Of a DNA stretch of 64,000 nucleotides, positions 36,386 through 45,427 are shown piece by piece. Origin of the DNA: Nostoc sp. FACHB-110 (GTDB taxonomy: Bacteria; Cyanobacteriota; Cyanobacteriia; Cyanobacteriales; Nostocaceae); the NCBI RefSeq assembly GCF_014697425.1, contig NZ_JACJRU010000028.1, positions 1 to 64,000 on the forward strand, written 5' to 3'. Every line of letters begins with the position of its first letter. Position 1 is the stretch's first letter. The notes under the pieces are model-generated. The model was not told the origin of the DNA and made no database searches. It was given only the letters and a program-made list of their open reading frames with translations. The translations under genes and the position numbers were made by a program.

Positions 36386-37597
36386 ATGGAACATATTTCT
36401 CAACTAGCAACAAATGTCAGAGAAAATAGTGCCTATCCAGATATTTTAGTAATATCGGGTTTGTTCTTACCCAAAGAAGCGGTGATTGGAGAATATCTGT
36501 ATAATCGTTGTCTTCAAGACCCAGAGAGAATCATTGTTCTTGCTGCTAGTTGTGCCGGTGATGAAAAGTTTGATCGAGATCAGCAATTTCCTATCTATCG
36601 TTGGCCTAATTTTCAAGACTGGCTAGGTGATTTTTTGGCAAATTTATGCAAGCCACTGATTAATTTAGTATCTTCATTTGTGCTAGCAATCAAACTTTAT
36701 TTTCGCTATCACTATCGTTATATTGAATGGGGACACGGCTATGACTTTCCTTCTTTGTTATTACTAAGCTATCTTTTACCTATCCAGTTTTTTATTTATT
36801 TACATGGGAATGATATCCGCAATGGATTAGGCAATCCAGTGTGGCGATCGCTATTCAAATTAACATTAAAACGCGCCACTGGCATTGTTTGTAATAGTTC
36901 CTTTACAAGAGATTATTTAAGAAGTACTTTCCGCCTACAAACTCCCACCCATGTGATTCATCCAGCCATGAGACCAGAGAAATTTGGTATTGCTACCAAC
37001 TACAACAATCTGGAAGATTTGCGAATGCAGGTGCGGCAAACTTACAACATCCCCGAAACAGCAGTTGTCATCTTGTCTGTGGGACGATTGGTAAAACAAA
37101 AAAGTTTTGAGCGGGTAATTGAGAACTTACCACTATTACTAACTATTGGGGTAGATGTTCACTATATACTTTGTGGTGAAGGCCCTTGTCAATCAGAACT
37201 GCAAACTCTAGCACAACGCTTGCGTGTAGACCAACGCGTACACTTTGCTGGCTATGTAACAGAAGGTGAATTAGCAAGTTATTATGCTGCTTGTGACATC
37301 TTTGCGATGCTGACGGTGAATGATGCCAAAGCAAGGTTTATTGAAGGTTTTGGTTTGGCATATTTAGAAGCAAGCTACTTTGGTAAACCAGTCATTGCTT
37401 CGCGTGCTGGTTCTGTTATCGAAGTGATTCATCATGAAGAAAACGGCATCCTGGTGAATCCTAAATCTGGATACGAAGTTTTTCAAGCCTTTAAACGCTT
37501 GTGCCAAGACCAGCAGTTGCGAGAACAATTAGGTCATAAAGGTAAAGAATTAGCCAGGCGCAAAACTCTTCACCGGATGCTTTATCAAGAAAATTAA
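36386..37597 (+). CDS. Glycosyltransferase family 4
   Basis: I prefer the ATG at 36386 (403 residues) over an in-frame TTG at 36338. The N-terminal half is a Rossmann-like domain with YLHGNDIRNGLG. The C-terminal half has the GT4 features ILSVGRLVKQKSFERVI, YILCGEGPCQSEL, VHFAGYVTEGELASYYAACDIF and the E-x7-E motif in EGFGLAYLEASYFGKPVIAS. Such enzymes transfer sugars from nucleotide-sugar donors, usually for polysaccharide or glycolipid synthesis. Acceptor and donor are unknown, and there are no polysaccharide genes beside it. Its stop overlaps the convergent thiS by 4 bp. Confidence 0.9.
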   Translation: MEHISQLATNVRENSAYPDILVISGLFLPKEAVIGEYLYNRCLQDPERIIVLAASCAGDEKFDRDQQFPIYRWPNFQDWLGDFLANLCKPLINLVSSFVLAIKLYFRYHYRYIEWGHGYDFPSLLLLSYLLPIQFFIYLHGNDIRNGLGNPVWRSLFKLTLKRATGIVCNSSFTRDYLRSTFRLQTPTHVIHPAMRPEKFGIATNYNNLEDLRMQVRQTYNIPETAVVILSVGRLVKQKSFERVIENLPLLLTIGVDVHYILCGEGPCQSELQTLAQRLRVDQRVHFAGYVTEGELASYYAACDIFAMLTVNDAKARFIEGFGLAYLEASYFGKPVIASRAGSVIEVIHHEENGILVNPKSGYEVFQAFKRLCQDQQLREQLGHKGKELARRKTLHRMLYQEN

Positions 37598-37806
37598 CCA
37601 CCGCCAACAATGGTAACTACTTCTAAGCGATCGCCTGGCTTGACGGTAGTTTCTGTCCAAAATTGGCGATGTAAAATTTCCCCGTTATACTCCACCGCCA
37701 CTAAACGAGGGTTAAAACCCAATTCGTGGAGTAAATCAGGCAAAAGAGTTTGAGATGAACAGTTCCGGGTTTCCCCATTCACCTGAAGGCTAATTTGCTC
37801 GGACAT
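37594..37806 (-). CDS. thiS: Sulfur carrier protein ThiS
   Basis: The 70-residue protein has the ubiquitin-like beta-grasp pattern, beginning MSEQISLQVNGE and ending GDRLEVVTIVGGG. The C-terminal Gly-Gly is the site of adenylation and thiocarboxylate formation that supplies sulfur for the thiazole ring of thiamine. The gene lies downstream of thiE, separated by a GAAGTAT STRR. The length is normal. Confidence 0.93.
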   Translation of the reverse strand: MSEQISLQVNGETRNCSSQTLLPDLLHELGFNPRLVAVEYNGEILHRQFWTETTVKPGDRLEVVTIVGGG

Positions 37807-37812
37807 AAAATA

Positions 37813-37868
37813 AAGTGTGAAGTGTGAAGTGTGAAGTATGAAGTATGAAGTATGAAGTGTGAAGTATG
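37813..37868. repeat. Heptanucleotide STRR (AAGTATG/AAGTGTG) between thiE and thiS
   Basis: Eight tandem 7-base units fill most of the 101-bp gap between thiE and thiS and end 6 bp before the thiS start on the minus strand. Units mix AAGTGTG and AAGTATG. Confidence 0.95.
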
Positions 37869-37907
37869 GTTATCCTACTTTTCAAAAAATGACAAATGAC
37901 CAATGAC

Positions 37908-38978
37908 TCAATTTTGAATGATCACAGGTTGTGGTTTGACCCGATTTAGCTGAGACATTAAATATTGAGTGACGAGAGTTGGTTGTTCTGCTTGCATGAG
38001 CGATCGCACCACTGCCACCCTTTCAGCGCCAGCATCAATCACATCATTGATATTATTGGCATCAATGCCGCCAATGGCAAACCAGGGAATTGGGCTATTT
38101 TGGGCGGCGTAGCGGACATATTCTAAGCCAGCCGCAGCTTTACCTAGTTTTGTCGGAGTTTCGTAAACTGGGCCGACTCCTATATAATCTGCACCTTCGG
38201 AGATGGCTTTTTGCATCTCTTCGGCATTAGTAGTGGAACGACCGATAATCCTCTGTGGCCCTAATAATTGCCGCGCTAGCGCGATGGGCATATCCTGTTG
38301 TCCTAGGTGTACACCATCGGCATCGACAGCTAAAGCTAAGTCTACGCGATCGTTCATAATAAACAACGCCCCGTAAGCATGACATAGCTGCCGCAATTTT
38401 GTGGCTTGTTCCAGACGCACAGTATCATCAGTATTTTTATCGCGGTACTGTACCAAGGTCAACCCACCTTTGAGTGCAGATTCTACTGTACCTAACAAAG
38501 TGTCTGATGGGGATGTTACTAGATATAAGTGCGATCGCCATAACAATTGATGACGCTGATAACCCATCAAATTACTTTCTAAGGTGTACACGCGATAGCG
38601 CATCTGTTTGAATGCTTTGCCCATATTAGAGCTATACAACTTTCCGTATTCTTCTAATACTCGCAATGCTTCTTGAACGCGACAAAAATTTGCTTGCAAC
38701 AACGATGTAATTCCCGAGCGTTGTTCTTCCTGTGGGTGAGACAAATCCGTACCACTATCACCCACAGTATCTCGTGCTGCTCTGATTTCTGCTGTATGCC
38801 ATTTAGCTAATTCTTGGCGTAGGTATTTGCATTCTCCTGCTAACTGGGCATTATTCAACCCAAAGCGACACCACTCCTCAATGATGCGTAAGCCTTCACG
38901 AGTGCGGTCTAAATTAGCATCTAATATGCGGTAAACAACTTGCTGTATTTGCTCTTTTTGGCTATACGGCTCGACCAT
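37908..38978 (-). CDS. thiE: Thiamine-phosphate synthase, two-domain cyanobacterial form
   Basis: I place the start at the ATG at 38978 (356 residues, beginning MVEPYSQKEQIQQVVYRIL). A further ATG at 39026 would add 16 residues without recognisable conservation. Residues about 10-145 are the helical N-terminal domain found in cyanobacterial ThiE (ILDANLDRTREGLRIIEEW and QANFCRVQEALRVLEEY). Residues about 150-350 are the TIM-barrel synthase: LTLVQYRDKNTDD, FIMNDRVDLALAVDADGVHLGQ, GRSTTNAEEM, YIGVGPVYETPTK and WFAIGGIDANN. It joins the pyrimidine and thiazole moieties of thiamine. thiS lies downstream. Confidence 0.95.
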   Translation of the reverse strand: MVEPYSQKEQIQQVVYRILDANLDRTREGLRIIEEWCRFGLNNAQLAGECKYLRQELAKWHTAEIRAARDTVGDSGTDLSHPQEEQRSGITSLLQANFCRVQEALRVLEEYGKLYSSNMGKAFKQMRYRVYTLESNLMGYQRHQLLWRSHLYLVTSPSDTLLGTVESALKGGLTLVQYRDKNTDDTVRLEQATKLRQLCHAYGALFIMNDRVDLALAVDADGVHLGQQDMPIALARQLLGPQRIIGRSTTNAEEMQKAISEGADYIGVGPVYETPTKLGKAAAGLEYVRYAAQNSPIPWFAIGGIDANNINDVIDAGAERVAVVRSLMQAEQPTLVTQYLMSQLNRVKPQPVIIQN

Positions 38979-39078
38979 TACCACAACTCCATTAGTGCTT
39001 TCATCGTAACAGCCAGCCTCTTTCATATGTGCAATGTTTTTAACTTCATTATATTTATTCAGTAAAACGTATTAGGGA

Positions 39079-39113
39079 AAGTATGAAGTATGAAGTATAA
39101 AGTATGAAGTATG
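39079..39113. repeat. Heptanucleotide STRR (AAGTATG) upstream of thiE
   Basis: Five tandem units (AAGTATG, one AAGTATA) lie about 100 bp upstream of the thiE start. The same unit occurs downstream of thiE, so both sides of the gene carry it. Confidence 0.9.
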
Positions 39114-39305
39114 TAGATACCCTTTGGGTAGCTTCCCGCAGGGTAATTTCATCCTTCAGTCTTCATCCTTAAAAGTTCTTACTCCCTATCTTTAATTACT
39201 TTGTCTTTAAAATAGCCAATCGGTCAATATTGTGGGTAACATTATCGACATATTAGTGTCTAAGGGTATAAGACTTTATTGTTATTTCTTAGGAGTCTTG
39301 TAAAA

Positions 39306-41165
39306 ATGTTTTCCCCCATTATGTTGAGTCAACATCGGAGACTGGTACGCAAGCTCATTGCCTTTGATAAACCATATCCACCTCTAGACTTAGCTATACT
39401 TATAGCTGTTGGTTACTCAGTCTTTTTTTATACGGTTGGTATGGGAGTGGCAGGCTTAACGTTGCTGGCGATAAACGGCAGCGCCGTTGCTCAGATGCCA
39501 TCTATACCAGATCGAATGCCCCTGGGTGAAAGAACACTTTCGCAGGTTAATGCGGTGTTTGTCAACCCAAGTATTGGAGATGACACAACAGGTAACGGTA
39601 GCGATCGCACCCCCTACAAAACAATTACCCAAGCTCTGCGGGTAGCTACAGGTAATACAACAATTATGCTAGCCCCCGGTAATTACAGTACCCAAACCGG
39701 AGAAGAGTTTCCATTGATGCTCAAAGCTGGTGTTTCTATTCAAGGAGATATCAGTAACAAAGGTAATGGAGTGACAATTCAAGGTGGTGGTACATACCTA
39801 AGTCGCAGCTATGGCGGACAGAATGTCACGATTGTTGGTGCAAATCAAGCTACGTTAACAGGGGTGACAGTCATTAATTCTCATCCCCGTGGTTATGGTT
39901 TGTGGATTGAATCTAGTAATCCCACAATTGCCGAAAATACATTTACAGGCAACACACAAGATGGTGTTGCAGTTAGTGGTAATGGTACACCGACAATTAG
40001 TAAAAATTATTTTTATCGCAATGGAGCTAACGGCATCACCCTTAGCGGTCATTCGCAAGCCAAAATCCAAGAAAATATATTTCAAGAAACAGGTTACGCA
40101 GTAAATATTACTCAAAATGCGGCTCCTATAGTCATAGGTAATCAAATTCAAAACAACCGTGCTGGAGTTTTAGTCCAAGGAAAGGCGCAGCCGATTTTAA
40201 GGAATAATTTAATTGCCGATAGTCAAGAAGACGGTTTGGTAGCGATCGCTCAAGCTATGCCAAACTTAGGTACAGTTACAGAACCAGGCGGTAACGAATT
40301 TCGTAACAATGCTCGCTATGATATTAACGCTAATGCTGCTAAACAAGCGATCGCTGCGGCGGGAAATACCCTAGCTAGTCAAAAAATTGTCGGCAACGTA
40401 GATTTTAACGCTCAAGTTGCTACTGTTGCGGATAATTCTCAACCTCATCCAGCAAGTAACATTCTTCCTGTCACTACAACCGCCACCGTTGCAGAGCAGC
40501 CCCAACCTGCTACCACAAATAACATCGTCCCTGTCACAAATTCGACAACAGAAATTACCTTCTCCGCCCCGCAAGTACCGAAAACGACTAACCAAGTTAG
40601 ACCATTAGCCAAACCAATTGCGCGTAGACCTAACCCACAACCGCTTACGCCTCCCAAAGGTGGATTTCCTGTACCTAGCAGTGTAGCCGCACAACAACCA
40701 GCACCGAGAACTGAAGTTACGGCTTTACCAGTTCGACAATCAGCATCACCACAGCTGAATTACGTGCAGATTAATACTAACGCCATCGAATTTAGCGCGC
40801 CTGATGCTAACACCCAAACAACATCTAATCCTAGTGCCGCGCCTTTACCCGTTCCTGATGGTAATGTTCCTCTGGGTAACACTGCCAATATGCGAAAAGT
40901 ATCAGTTCCCCAAACTAATACAACAGCTTATAATCCCAGCTATTTTCAGCCTGCTAGAGGGACACGTTACCGCATCATCGTAGAAGTAACCAACGACAAA
41001 GAACAACAATTAGTTAGATTTGTTGCCCCTGGTGCATTTTCGACAATTTGGCAAGGACGTAAAGTCATGCAAGCGGGAGTATTTAGCGATCGCGCCAATG
41101 CTGATGAAATGTTAAAAACACTCACAAGCAATGGGTTAAAAACCATTATGGAACCATTGAATTAA
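39306..41165 (+). CDS. DUF1565 parallel beta-helix protein with C-terminal SPOR-like domain
   Basis: The ATG at 39306 is preferred because AGGAGT lies at 39291-39296; a TTG at 39279 is less likely (619 residues). A hydrophobic segment at about 35-60 is a signal or anchor, followed by SAVAQMPS. A DUF1565 domain follows (about 80-330; VNPSIGDDTTGNGSDRTPYKT), with right-handed beta-helix repeats such as NTFTGNTQDGVAVSGNG. Then comes a long Pro/Thr/Gln-rich region (about 355-545) and a C-terminal stretch (about 552-619) resembling a SPOR fold (YRIIVEV, MQAGVFSDRANADEM). It is probably exported and may bind wall or surface glycans. A terminator follows. Confidence 0.88.
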   Translation: MFSPIMLSQHRRLVRKLIAFDKPYPPLDLAILIAVGYSVFFYTVGMGVAGLTLLAINGSAVAQMPSIPDRMPLGERTLSQVNAVFVNPSIGDDTTGNGSDRTPYKTITQALRVATGNTTIMLAPGNYSTQTGEEFPLMLKAGVSIQGDISNKGNGVTIQGGGTYLSRSYGGQNVTIVGANQATLTGVTVINSHPRGYGLWIESSNPTIAENTFTGNTQDGVAVSGNGTPTISKNYFYRNGANGITLSGHSQAKIQENIFQETGYAVNITQNAAPIVIGNQIQNNRAGVLVQGKAQPILRNNLIADSQEDGLVAIAQAMPNLGTVTEPGGNEFRNNARYDINANAAKQAIAAAGNTLASQKIVGNVDFNAQVATVADNSQPHPASNILPVTTTATVAEQPQPATTNNIVPVTNSTTEITFSAPQVPKTTNQVRPLAKPIARRPNPQPLTPPKGGFPVPSSVAAQQPAPRTEVTALPVRQSASPQLNYVQINTNAIEFSAPDANTQTTSNPSAAPLPVPDGNVPLGNTANMRKVSVPQTNTTAYNPSYFQPARGTRYRIIVEVTNDKEQQLVRFVAPGAFSTIWQGRKVMQAGVFSDRANADEMLKTLTSNGLKTIMEPLN

Positions 41166-41210
41166 ATTAACAATCCATCCTCATAACTCTGTAGAAAAAT
41201 AGCTTCTGTT

Positions 41211-41237
41211 CAGCCTGTTTACACAGGCTGTTTTTTT
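41211..41237 (+). terminator. Rho-independent terminator of the beta-helix gene
   Basis: CAGCCTGT pairs with ACAGGCTG across a short loop, followed by TTTTTTT at 41231-41237. It lies 46 bp after the stop codon. Confidence 0.9.
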
Positions 41238-41245
41238 CACCCTAT

Positions 41246-41278
41246 TGAGTGCTGAGTGCTGAGTGCTGAGTGCTGAGT
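41246..41278. repeat. Heptanucleotide STRR (GAGTGCT)
   Basis: Four and a half tandem units sit directly after the terminator. This is the CACTCAG family read on the opposite strand. Confidence 0.9.
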
Positions 41279-41405
41279 AAGAAAAAGAGTACTCAGTATT
41301 TTCTCACTCTTGGTTATGCCCCGCCCCTTGTGGGCAGTCTTTTAACTCAGCACTCTTCACCCTTCACGTTAATCAGCAATGCCAACTTTATCAGCACCAA
41401 CTTAG

Positions 41406-41615
41406 TTAATCGTCTAATAAACTCATTAATGCGTCTAATTCAGGGTCTTGAGACTGAGATAACTTAAATCTTAATTCTAAAATTTGGCTTTCTAAGGCCG
41501 CAGAAGTATAGATCAAGTTGGATTCTTGAGCAATTTTTAACTGACTTTCTTTAATTCTGATTTTCCGCACTAAGTCGTTGACAATATCTACTGATTCACA
41601 ATCTTGAGAAATCAT
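41406..41615 (-). CDS. Small hypothetical protein, 69 residues
   Basis: The frame starts MISQDCESVDIVND, nine bases after AGGTG on the minus strand. The product is acidic, predicted helical, without cysteine pairs or membrane segment, and ends in DALMSLLDD. It does not overlap any other gene. I do not recognise a family. Length and start signal support a real gene only modestly. Confidence 0.5.
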   Translation of the reverse strand: MISQDCESVDIVNDLVRKIRIKESQLKIAQESNLIYTSAALESQILELRFKLSQSQDPELDALMSLLDD

Positions 41616-42453
41616 AGTCTGACACCTATTAAATTTCTGAGAGTAAAGTGAAATTTATTGTTTGTTTTGTCTATAGCAATCCTATTTGATTTATAAATTA
41701 CTCAAGGAGCCTAAGAATAGGGTTAAGGAAGTGAATTTATTTACGTTTCATTTAGGACTGTTATAGATAAGGTTGGATTTTAATTTTGAGTAGAAATTTT
41801 ACATTGTTCTGGCTAAGAGCGATCGCTAATTTATGCTTATTTAAGAAAATTAGTAAACCTTAAATGTTAGAGGATGTTTGACAAGTATTGGGCGAATAGA
41901 ATTCGCTACTACACAAGCAAAGTCCACCTGCGTGGACTAAGACAAAATCAAGGTTTTCAAACCCAAGTAGCTGGATTTCGTCTATGTAGCCAAGCCACTG
42001 CGTTGGGCGGGTTCCCCGACTCCCTCAGTGGCGCGCGATTTCCAATCGCTTTTTAAACAACCTCTGAGACTTTGTTAATTATTGTTACAATTAATTATAT
42101 TTACTAGTGCTTATAGCTACTTTTATCTTTTCCGGGTTGGTAACAACAACTACTCACTGCTACTAATTTAGAGTTATTGCCAGTATTTTTCATTAAAATC
42201 TAGTTATTTTTTAGAACTAAACGCAAAAAACAATCAGTAAGTCAAGATAGGTTGATATATGGATTGCTAATCAGTTGCTGGAAAATATCGTTTATATCTG
42301 CTTTGCATCAATCATCAAAACAGTTTGTTATCTCATCCCAGTTAAAGTGATTGACATTAATTCTCATTTGCTTTAAGTTATTTTGAGAATATTTTGTCGG
42401 CTATGCTGGCGAGAATAATAGGTAAATTCCTCTAGAGGCTTGAGAAATCGTAC
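41616..42453. other. Non-coding region with MITE-like element
   Basis: About 840 bp without a convincing gene. It contains the inverted-end element at 41869-42065. The part after it, 42066-42453, is AT-rich and should hold the exbB-exbD promoter. Confidence 0.5.
41869..42065. mobile_element. MITE-like element, AGAGGATGTTT ends (197 bp)
   Basis: The ends AGAGGATGTTT (41869-41879) and AAACAACCTCT (42055-42065) are inverted repeats with one mismatch. A 60-codon open frame inside has no protein-like character. The interior includes a 25-base segment (41995-42019) found inverted, with one difference, at 22709-22733 within another inverted-end element. No clear target duplication is visible. Confidence 0.6.
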
Positions 42454-43107
42454 ATGGATATTAAAAATGTGTTTGTAGCTGGTGGCGTAGTGATGTGGCC
42501 ACTGCTATTTTTTTCGGTATTGGCGGTAGCGTTAATTATTGAACGGTTAAAGTTTTGGGTTAAAATCAGCAGAAGTCAGCAACGCGTAGTCCGAGATGTT
42601 TTAAATACTTACCGTCTAGATAATGTTGTAACTGCTATTGAGATACTGCAAAAGAATGCAGATTTACCCATTGCCCGAATTTTTTTAGCGGCTTTGGAAT
42701 TAGAAGAACCGACTCCAGAAGAATTTCGCTTGGCTTTAGAAAGTGAAGCCCAAGCAGAGATACCTTTGCTGAAAAGATTTACGACAATCTTTGATACTAT
42801 TATTTCTCTTGCACCTTTATTAGGTCTTCTGGGTACTGTATTAGGCTTGATTGCGTCTTTCGCTTCTCTCAATTTAGGGGATGTAGGCGGAACCAAAACG
42901 GCTGGGGTAACTAGCGGTATTAGTGAAGCATTGGTATCAACAGCATCAGGGTTAGTTGTAGCTATTTTTACATTATTTTTTGCTAATACTTTTCGCGGAC
43001 TTTATCAAAGACAAATAGCATTGATTCAAGAATACGGTGGAGAATTAGAATTACTTTACCGTCGTCGCTACGAACGAGGAGATAAAGTGTATGCGTCTTC
43101 AAGATGA
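42454..43107 (+). CDS. exbB: MotA/TolQ/ExbB proton channel family protein
   Basis: The 217-residue membrane protein has three hydrophobic segments: about 10-28 (GGVVMWPLLFFSVLAVAL), about 110-132 (IISLAPLLGLLGTVLGLIASF) and about 155-178 (SGLVVAIFTLFFANTF). The conserved SEALVSTASGLVVAI motif is typical of ExbB/TolQ. With ExbD it uses the proton motive force to energise outer-membrane transport through TonB. Its end overlaps exbD by 17 bp. Confidence 0.92.
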   Translation: MDIKNVFVAGGVVMWPLLFFSVLAVALIIERLKFWVKISRSQQRVVRDVLNTYRLDNVVTAIEILQKNADLPIARIFLAALELEEPTPEEFRLALESEAQAEIPLLKRFTTIFDTIISLAPLLGLLGTVLGLIASFASLNLGDVGGTKTAGVTSGISEALVSTASGLVVAIFTLFFANTFRGLYQRQIALIQEYGGELELLYRRRYERGDKVYASSR

Positions 43108-43489
43108 GCCTGATATTCCAGCACAAATTAATATTGTGCCAATGATTGATGTCATATTTGCAATTTTGACATTTTTTATCATGTCAACCTTGTATTTGAC
43201 TCGTTCTGAGGGTTTACCAGTTAATTTACCTCAAGCCAGTACGGCAAAAACAGAACGCCCAGCACAGGTAACAGTAACAATTAATAGTGCTGGCGAATTA
43301 TTTTTAAACAAGGAAGCGGTAAGTTTAGAACAATTAGAAGCCAGAGTAAGACAAAAAGTCGAACCACAACAGCAATTAATGGTGGTACTAAATGCTGATG
43401 AAGCAGTGAACCACGGTAAAGTTGTAGCTGTGATGGATAAAATTCGCCGCATTGAAGGTGCAAAGTTAGGCATTGCTACTCGCAAATAG
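43091..43489 (+). CDS. exbD: ExbD/TolR family biopolymer transport protein
   Basis: The 132-residue protein has a single N-terminal membrane segment (about 15-35) that contains the functionally important aspartate in NIVPMIDVIFAILTFFIM, then a periplasmic domain with VTVTINSAGELFLN and NADEAVNHGKVVAVMD. It forms a complex with the upstream ExbB-like protein. No tonB or receptor gene is adjacent, so the receptor energised is unknown. Confidence 0.93.
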   Translation: MRLQDEPDIPAQINIVPMIDVIFAILTFFIMSTLYLTRSEGLPVNLPQASTAKTERPAQVTVTINSAGELFLNKEAVSLEQLEARVRQKVEPQQQLMVVLNADEAVNHGKVVAVMDKIRRIEGAKLGIATRK

Positions 43490-43520
43490 TTGCAGTAGCG
43501 ATAATAACTATGATGATGCT

Positions 43521-43553
43521 GGCACAGAGAAAAAAGTAGGTTTTCTTTGTGCC
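43521..43553. terminator. Hairpin after exbB-exbD
   Basis: GGCACAGAGAAAA pairs with TTTTCTTTGTGCC (12 of 13 positions) 32 bp after the exbD stop. There is no T-run after it on the plus strand, so it may be an attenuating or stabilising structure rather than a full terminator. Confidence 0.45.
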
Positions 43554-43785
43554 TAAAAAATAGGGAGTAGATTTGGATAGCAGGTGACAGCTTGTAAGCT
43601 GATATCATGTCTAGTACAAAGACTTATCATCAAGACCGCAGGGGGCAGGGAGCAGGGAGAGTTTTATCTTTCTGCACAGATGAGTTGAATCATAACTGAT
43701 TTGCCGGACATGAGATGACAAACCTTTTTCTCTTTGAGTTTTATCGTTGATCAATGTCTTCACTATCTTGGCTATGTATTGATTT

Positions 43786-44247
43786 ATGGAATCAATTCAA
43801 AATTGCTTGACTTTGACGCAACGTCAACCACCGAATCCTGATGTTGTGGTAAGTTTGACTCTGGCATTGACAGCCCAAGAACGCACCCGCAGCCGTCATC
43901 GCTTTGAAACGGAGGATGGACAGGTTGTGTTTTTGCGTTTACCTAGGGGGACTGTACTGCGGGATGGTGATATTTTGCAAGCTGAAACTGATGGTAGTTT
44001 AATTAGAGTTGTTGCGAAAGCAGAACCAGTGCTGAGTGTGTTCGCTTCAACGCCACTTTTATTAATGCGGGCAGTATATCATTTAGGAAATCGTCATGTG
44101 GCTGTAGAAATTACCCCAAGTTATTTACGCTTATCGCCTGACTCGGTGTTACGGACGATGTTGGAACAGTTGGGGTTAGAAGTTATCGAGGAAGTTACAC
44201 CATTTCAGCCAGAATTAGGCGCTTATGGACATCACTCTCACGAATAG
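43786..44247 (+). CDS. ureE: Urease accessory protein UreE
   Basis: The 153-residue nickel chaperone has an N-terminal domain (SLTLALTAQERTRSRHRFET) and the C-terminal domain with the conserved YHLGNRHVAVEI, whose histidine binds nickel. It ends in a short His-containing tail (YGHHSHE), less His-rich than in enteric bacteria. UreE passes Ni(II) to UreG during urease activation. It overlaps ureF by 23 bp. The urease structural genes are not in the window, as is usual in Nostocales where ureDABC and ureEFG are separate. Confidence 0.95.
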   Translation: MESIQNCLTLTQRQPPNPDVVVSLTLALTAQERTRSRHRFETEDGQVVFLRLPRGTVLRDGDILQAETDGSLIRVVAKAEPVLSVFASTPLLLMRAVYHLGNRHVAVEITPSYLRLSPDSVLRTMLEQLGLEVIEEVTPFQPELGAYGHHSHE

Positions 44248-44911
44248 CCAGTTTTTGTGGATTTTGCAGTTAGCCAGCCCAGCTTTACCTGTTGGTGCTT
44301 ATAGTTATTCTGAAGGGTTGGAAACTTTAGTAGAAGCAGGAATAGTTTCTCAGCCAGAAGCATTAAAGCAGTGGTTAACCTCAGAACTGCGTTATGGGGC
44401 AATTAGGTTAGAGGCGGCGGTGATGTTACGCGCTGTGGAATCTGTAAAAATGGGAGATTTAGAAAGATTGTGTTATTGGAATTGCTGGTTATCAGCAGCG
44501 CGAGAAACGCAAGAGTTACGTAATTCTAGCTGGCAGATGGGCCGATCGCTTGCCCAATTACTTGGTAAACTACAACCACAACTGCTGCATACTATTAATA
44601 GTGTGGGAAATCCTTGTAATTATGCGATCGCTTTTGGCATCGCTGCCACCCATTATCAAATTAATCCTAACGTTGCTATGCTGGCATATCTGCATAGTTG
44701 GGCAACTAATCTCATCACCGCCGGAGTCAAACTCATTCCCCTCGGACAAACCACAGGACAAGAATTATTACTTTATCTACAACCATTAATTAGTGCTGCT
44801 GTGCAAGAAATTTTAGTTTTAGCAGATGATGAACTGAGTTGTTGTAGCTGGGGTTTATCCTTAGCAAGTATGCAGCATGAAACCCAATATACAAGGTTGT
44901 TTAGAAGTTGA
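44225..44911 (+). CDS. ureF: Urease accessory protein UreF
   Basis: The 228-residue protein is all-helical with the UreF signature LQLASPALPVGAYSYSEGLE near the start and a conserved C-terminal CSWGLSLASMQHETQYTRLFRS. UreF binds UreD-urease and acts with UreG in GTP-dependent nickel insertion. It overlaps ureE and is followed by an STRR. Confidence 0.95.
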   Translation: MDITLTNSQFLWILQLASPALPVGAYSYSEGLETLVEAGIVSQPEALKQWLTSELRYGAIRLEAAVMLRAVESVKMGDLERLCYWNCWLSAARETQELRNSSWQMGRSLAQLLGKLQPQLLHTINSVGNPCNYAIAFGIAATHYQINPNVAMLAYLHSWATNLITAGVKLIPLGQTTGQELLLYLQPLISAAVQEILVLADDELSCCSWGLSLASMQHETQYTRLFRS

Positions 44912-44915
44912 GGAT

Positions 44916-44960
44916 GAAGTGTGAAGTATGAAGTATGAAGTATGAAGTATGAAGTGTGAA
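44916..44960. repeat. Heptanucleotide STRR (GAAGTAT) after ureF
   Basis: Six tandem units (GAAGTGT or GAAGTAT) begin five bases after the ureF stop codon and separate it from the next small gene. Confidence 0.95.
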
Positions 44961-44992
44961 ATTTCATCATCGAAGTTGGGAGTTTTACGAAG

Positions 44993-45187
44993 ATGACTAA
45001 GCCTGATTTTACTCAAATGACTCGTCAAGAATTAAAAGCTTATATCCGACAACACCCTACTGATGATGAAGCTATCAGAGAGTTATTCATCAAACGTCGT
45101 AGTCCTGATGCTAAAATTTATCCCTTCCCATATAACATGACTAAAGAAGAGTTAACAGATATTTTCCGTCCCAAGAATACTAACTAA
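44993..45187 (+). CDS. DUF6887-like small protein
   Basis: The 64-residue protein begins MTKPDFTQMTRQELKAYIRQ and continues HPTDDEAIRELF. The MTRQELKAY phrase is typical of a family of small cyanobacterial proteins annotated as DUF6887, often paired with a second small protein. Function is unknown; a toxin-antitoxin-like role has no support here. It is inserted between ureF and ureG and in the same direction. Confidence 0.65.
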   Translation: MTKPDFTQMTRQELKAYIRQHPTDDEAIRELFIKRRSPDAKIYPFPYNMTKEELTDIFRPKNTN

Positions 45188-45400
45188 GAAGTTGTTTACA
45201 GAGTAAAAATTAAGGGCATTGCTGATTAGTGGGATGTTTTTTGTTTCGCGCAAAGGCGCAAAGGCGCGAAGAATCAATATTTTATTTTTGTTAAACATCT
45301 CAATTCATCCCGTATTTATGCAACGCCAAATTAAGTTACTGTCTTTTATATTGCAGTGCATTACAGCTTCAACCTAAAGCACCCACTTAAGATTTACTAA

Positions 45401-45425
45401 TGACTATTGACCATTGACCATTGAC
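45401..45425. repeat. Short TTGACCA tandem repeat before ureG
   Basis: Three near-identical 7-base units (ATTGACC) lie directly upstream of the ureG start, overlapping the expected ribosome binding region. Confidence 0.75.
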
Positions 45426-45427
45426 AA

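Noticed and set aside
37813..37868. Heptamer arrays considered as CRISPR-like repeats
   Set aside because: Units are 7 bp, directly adjacent and without unique spacers; no cas genes are present.
41874..42056. A 60-codon open frame
   Set aside because: It lies entirely inside the inverted-end element at 41869-42065 and its composition follows the repeat.
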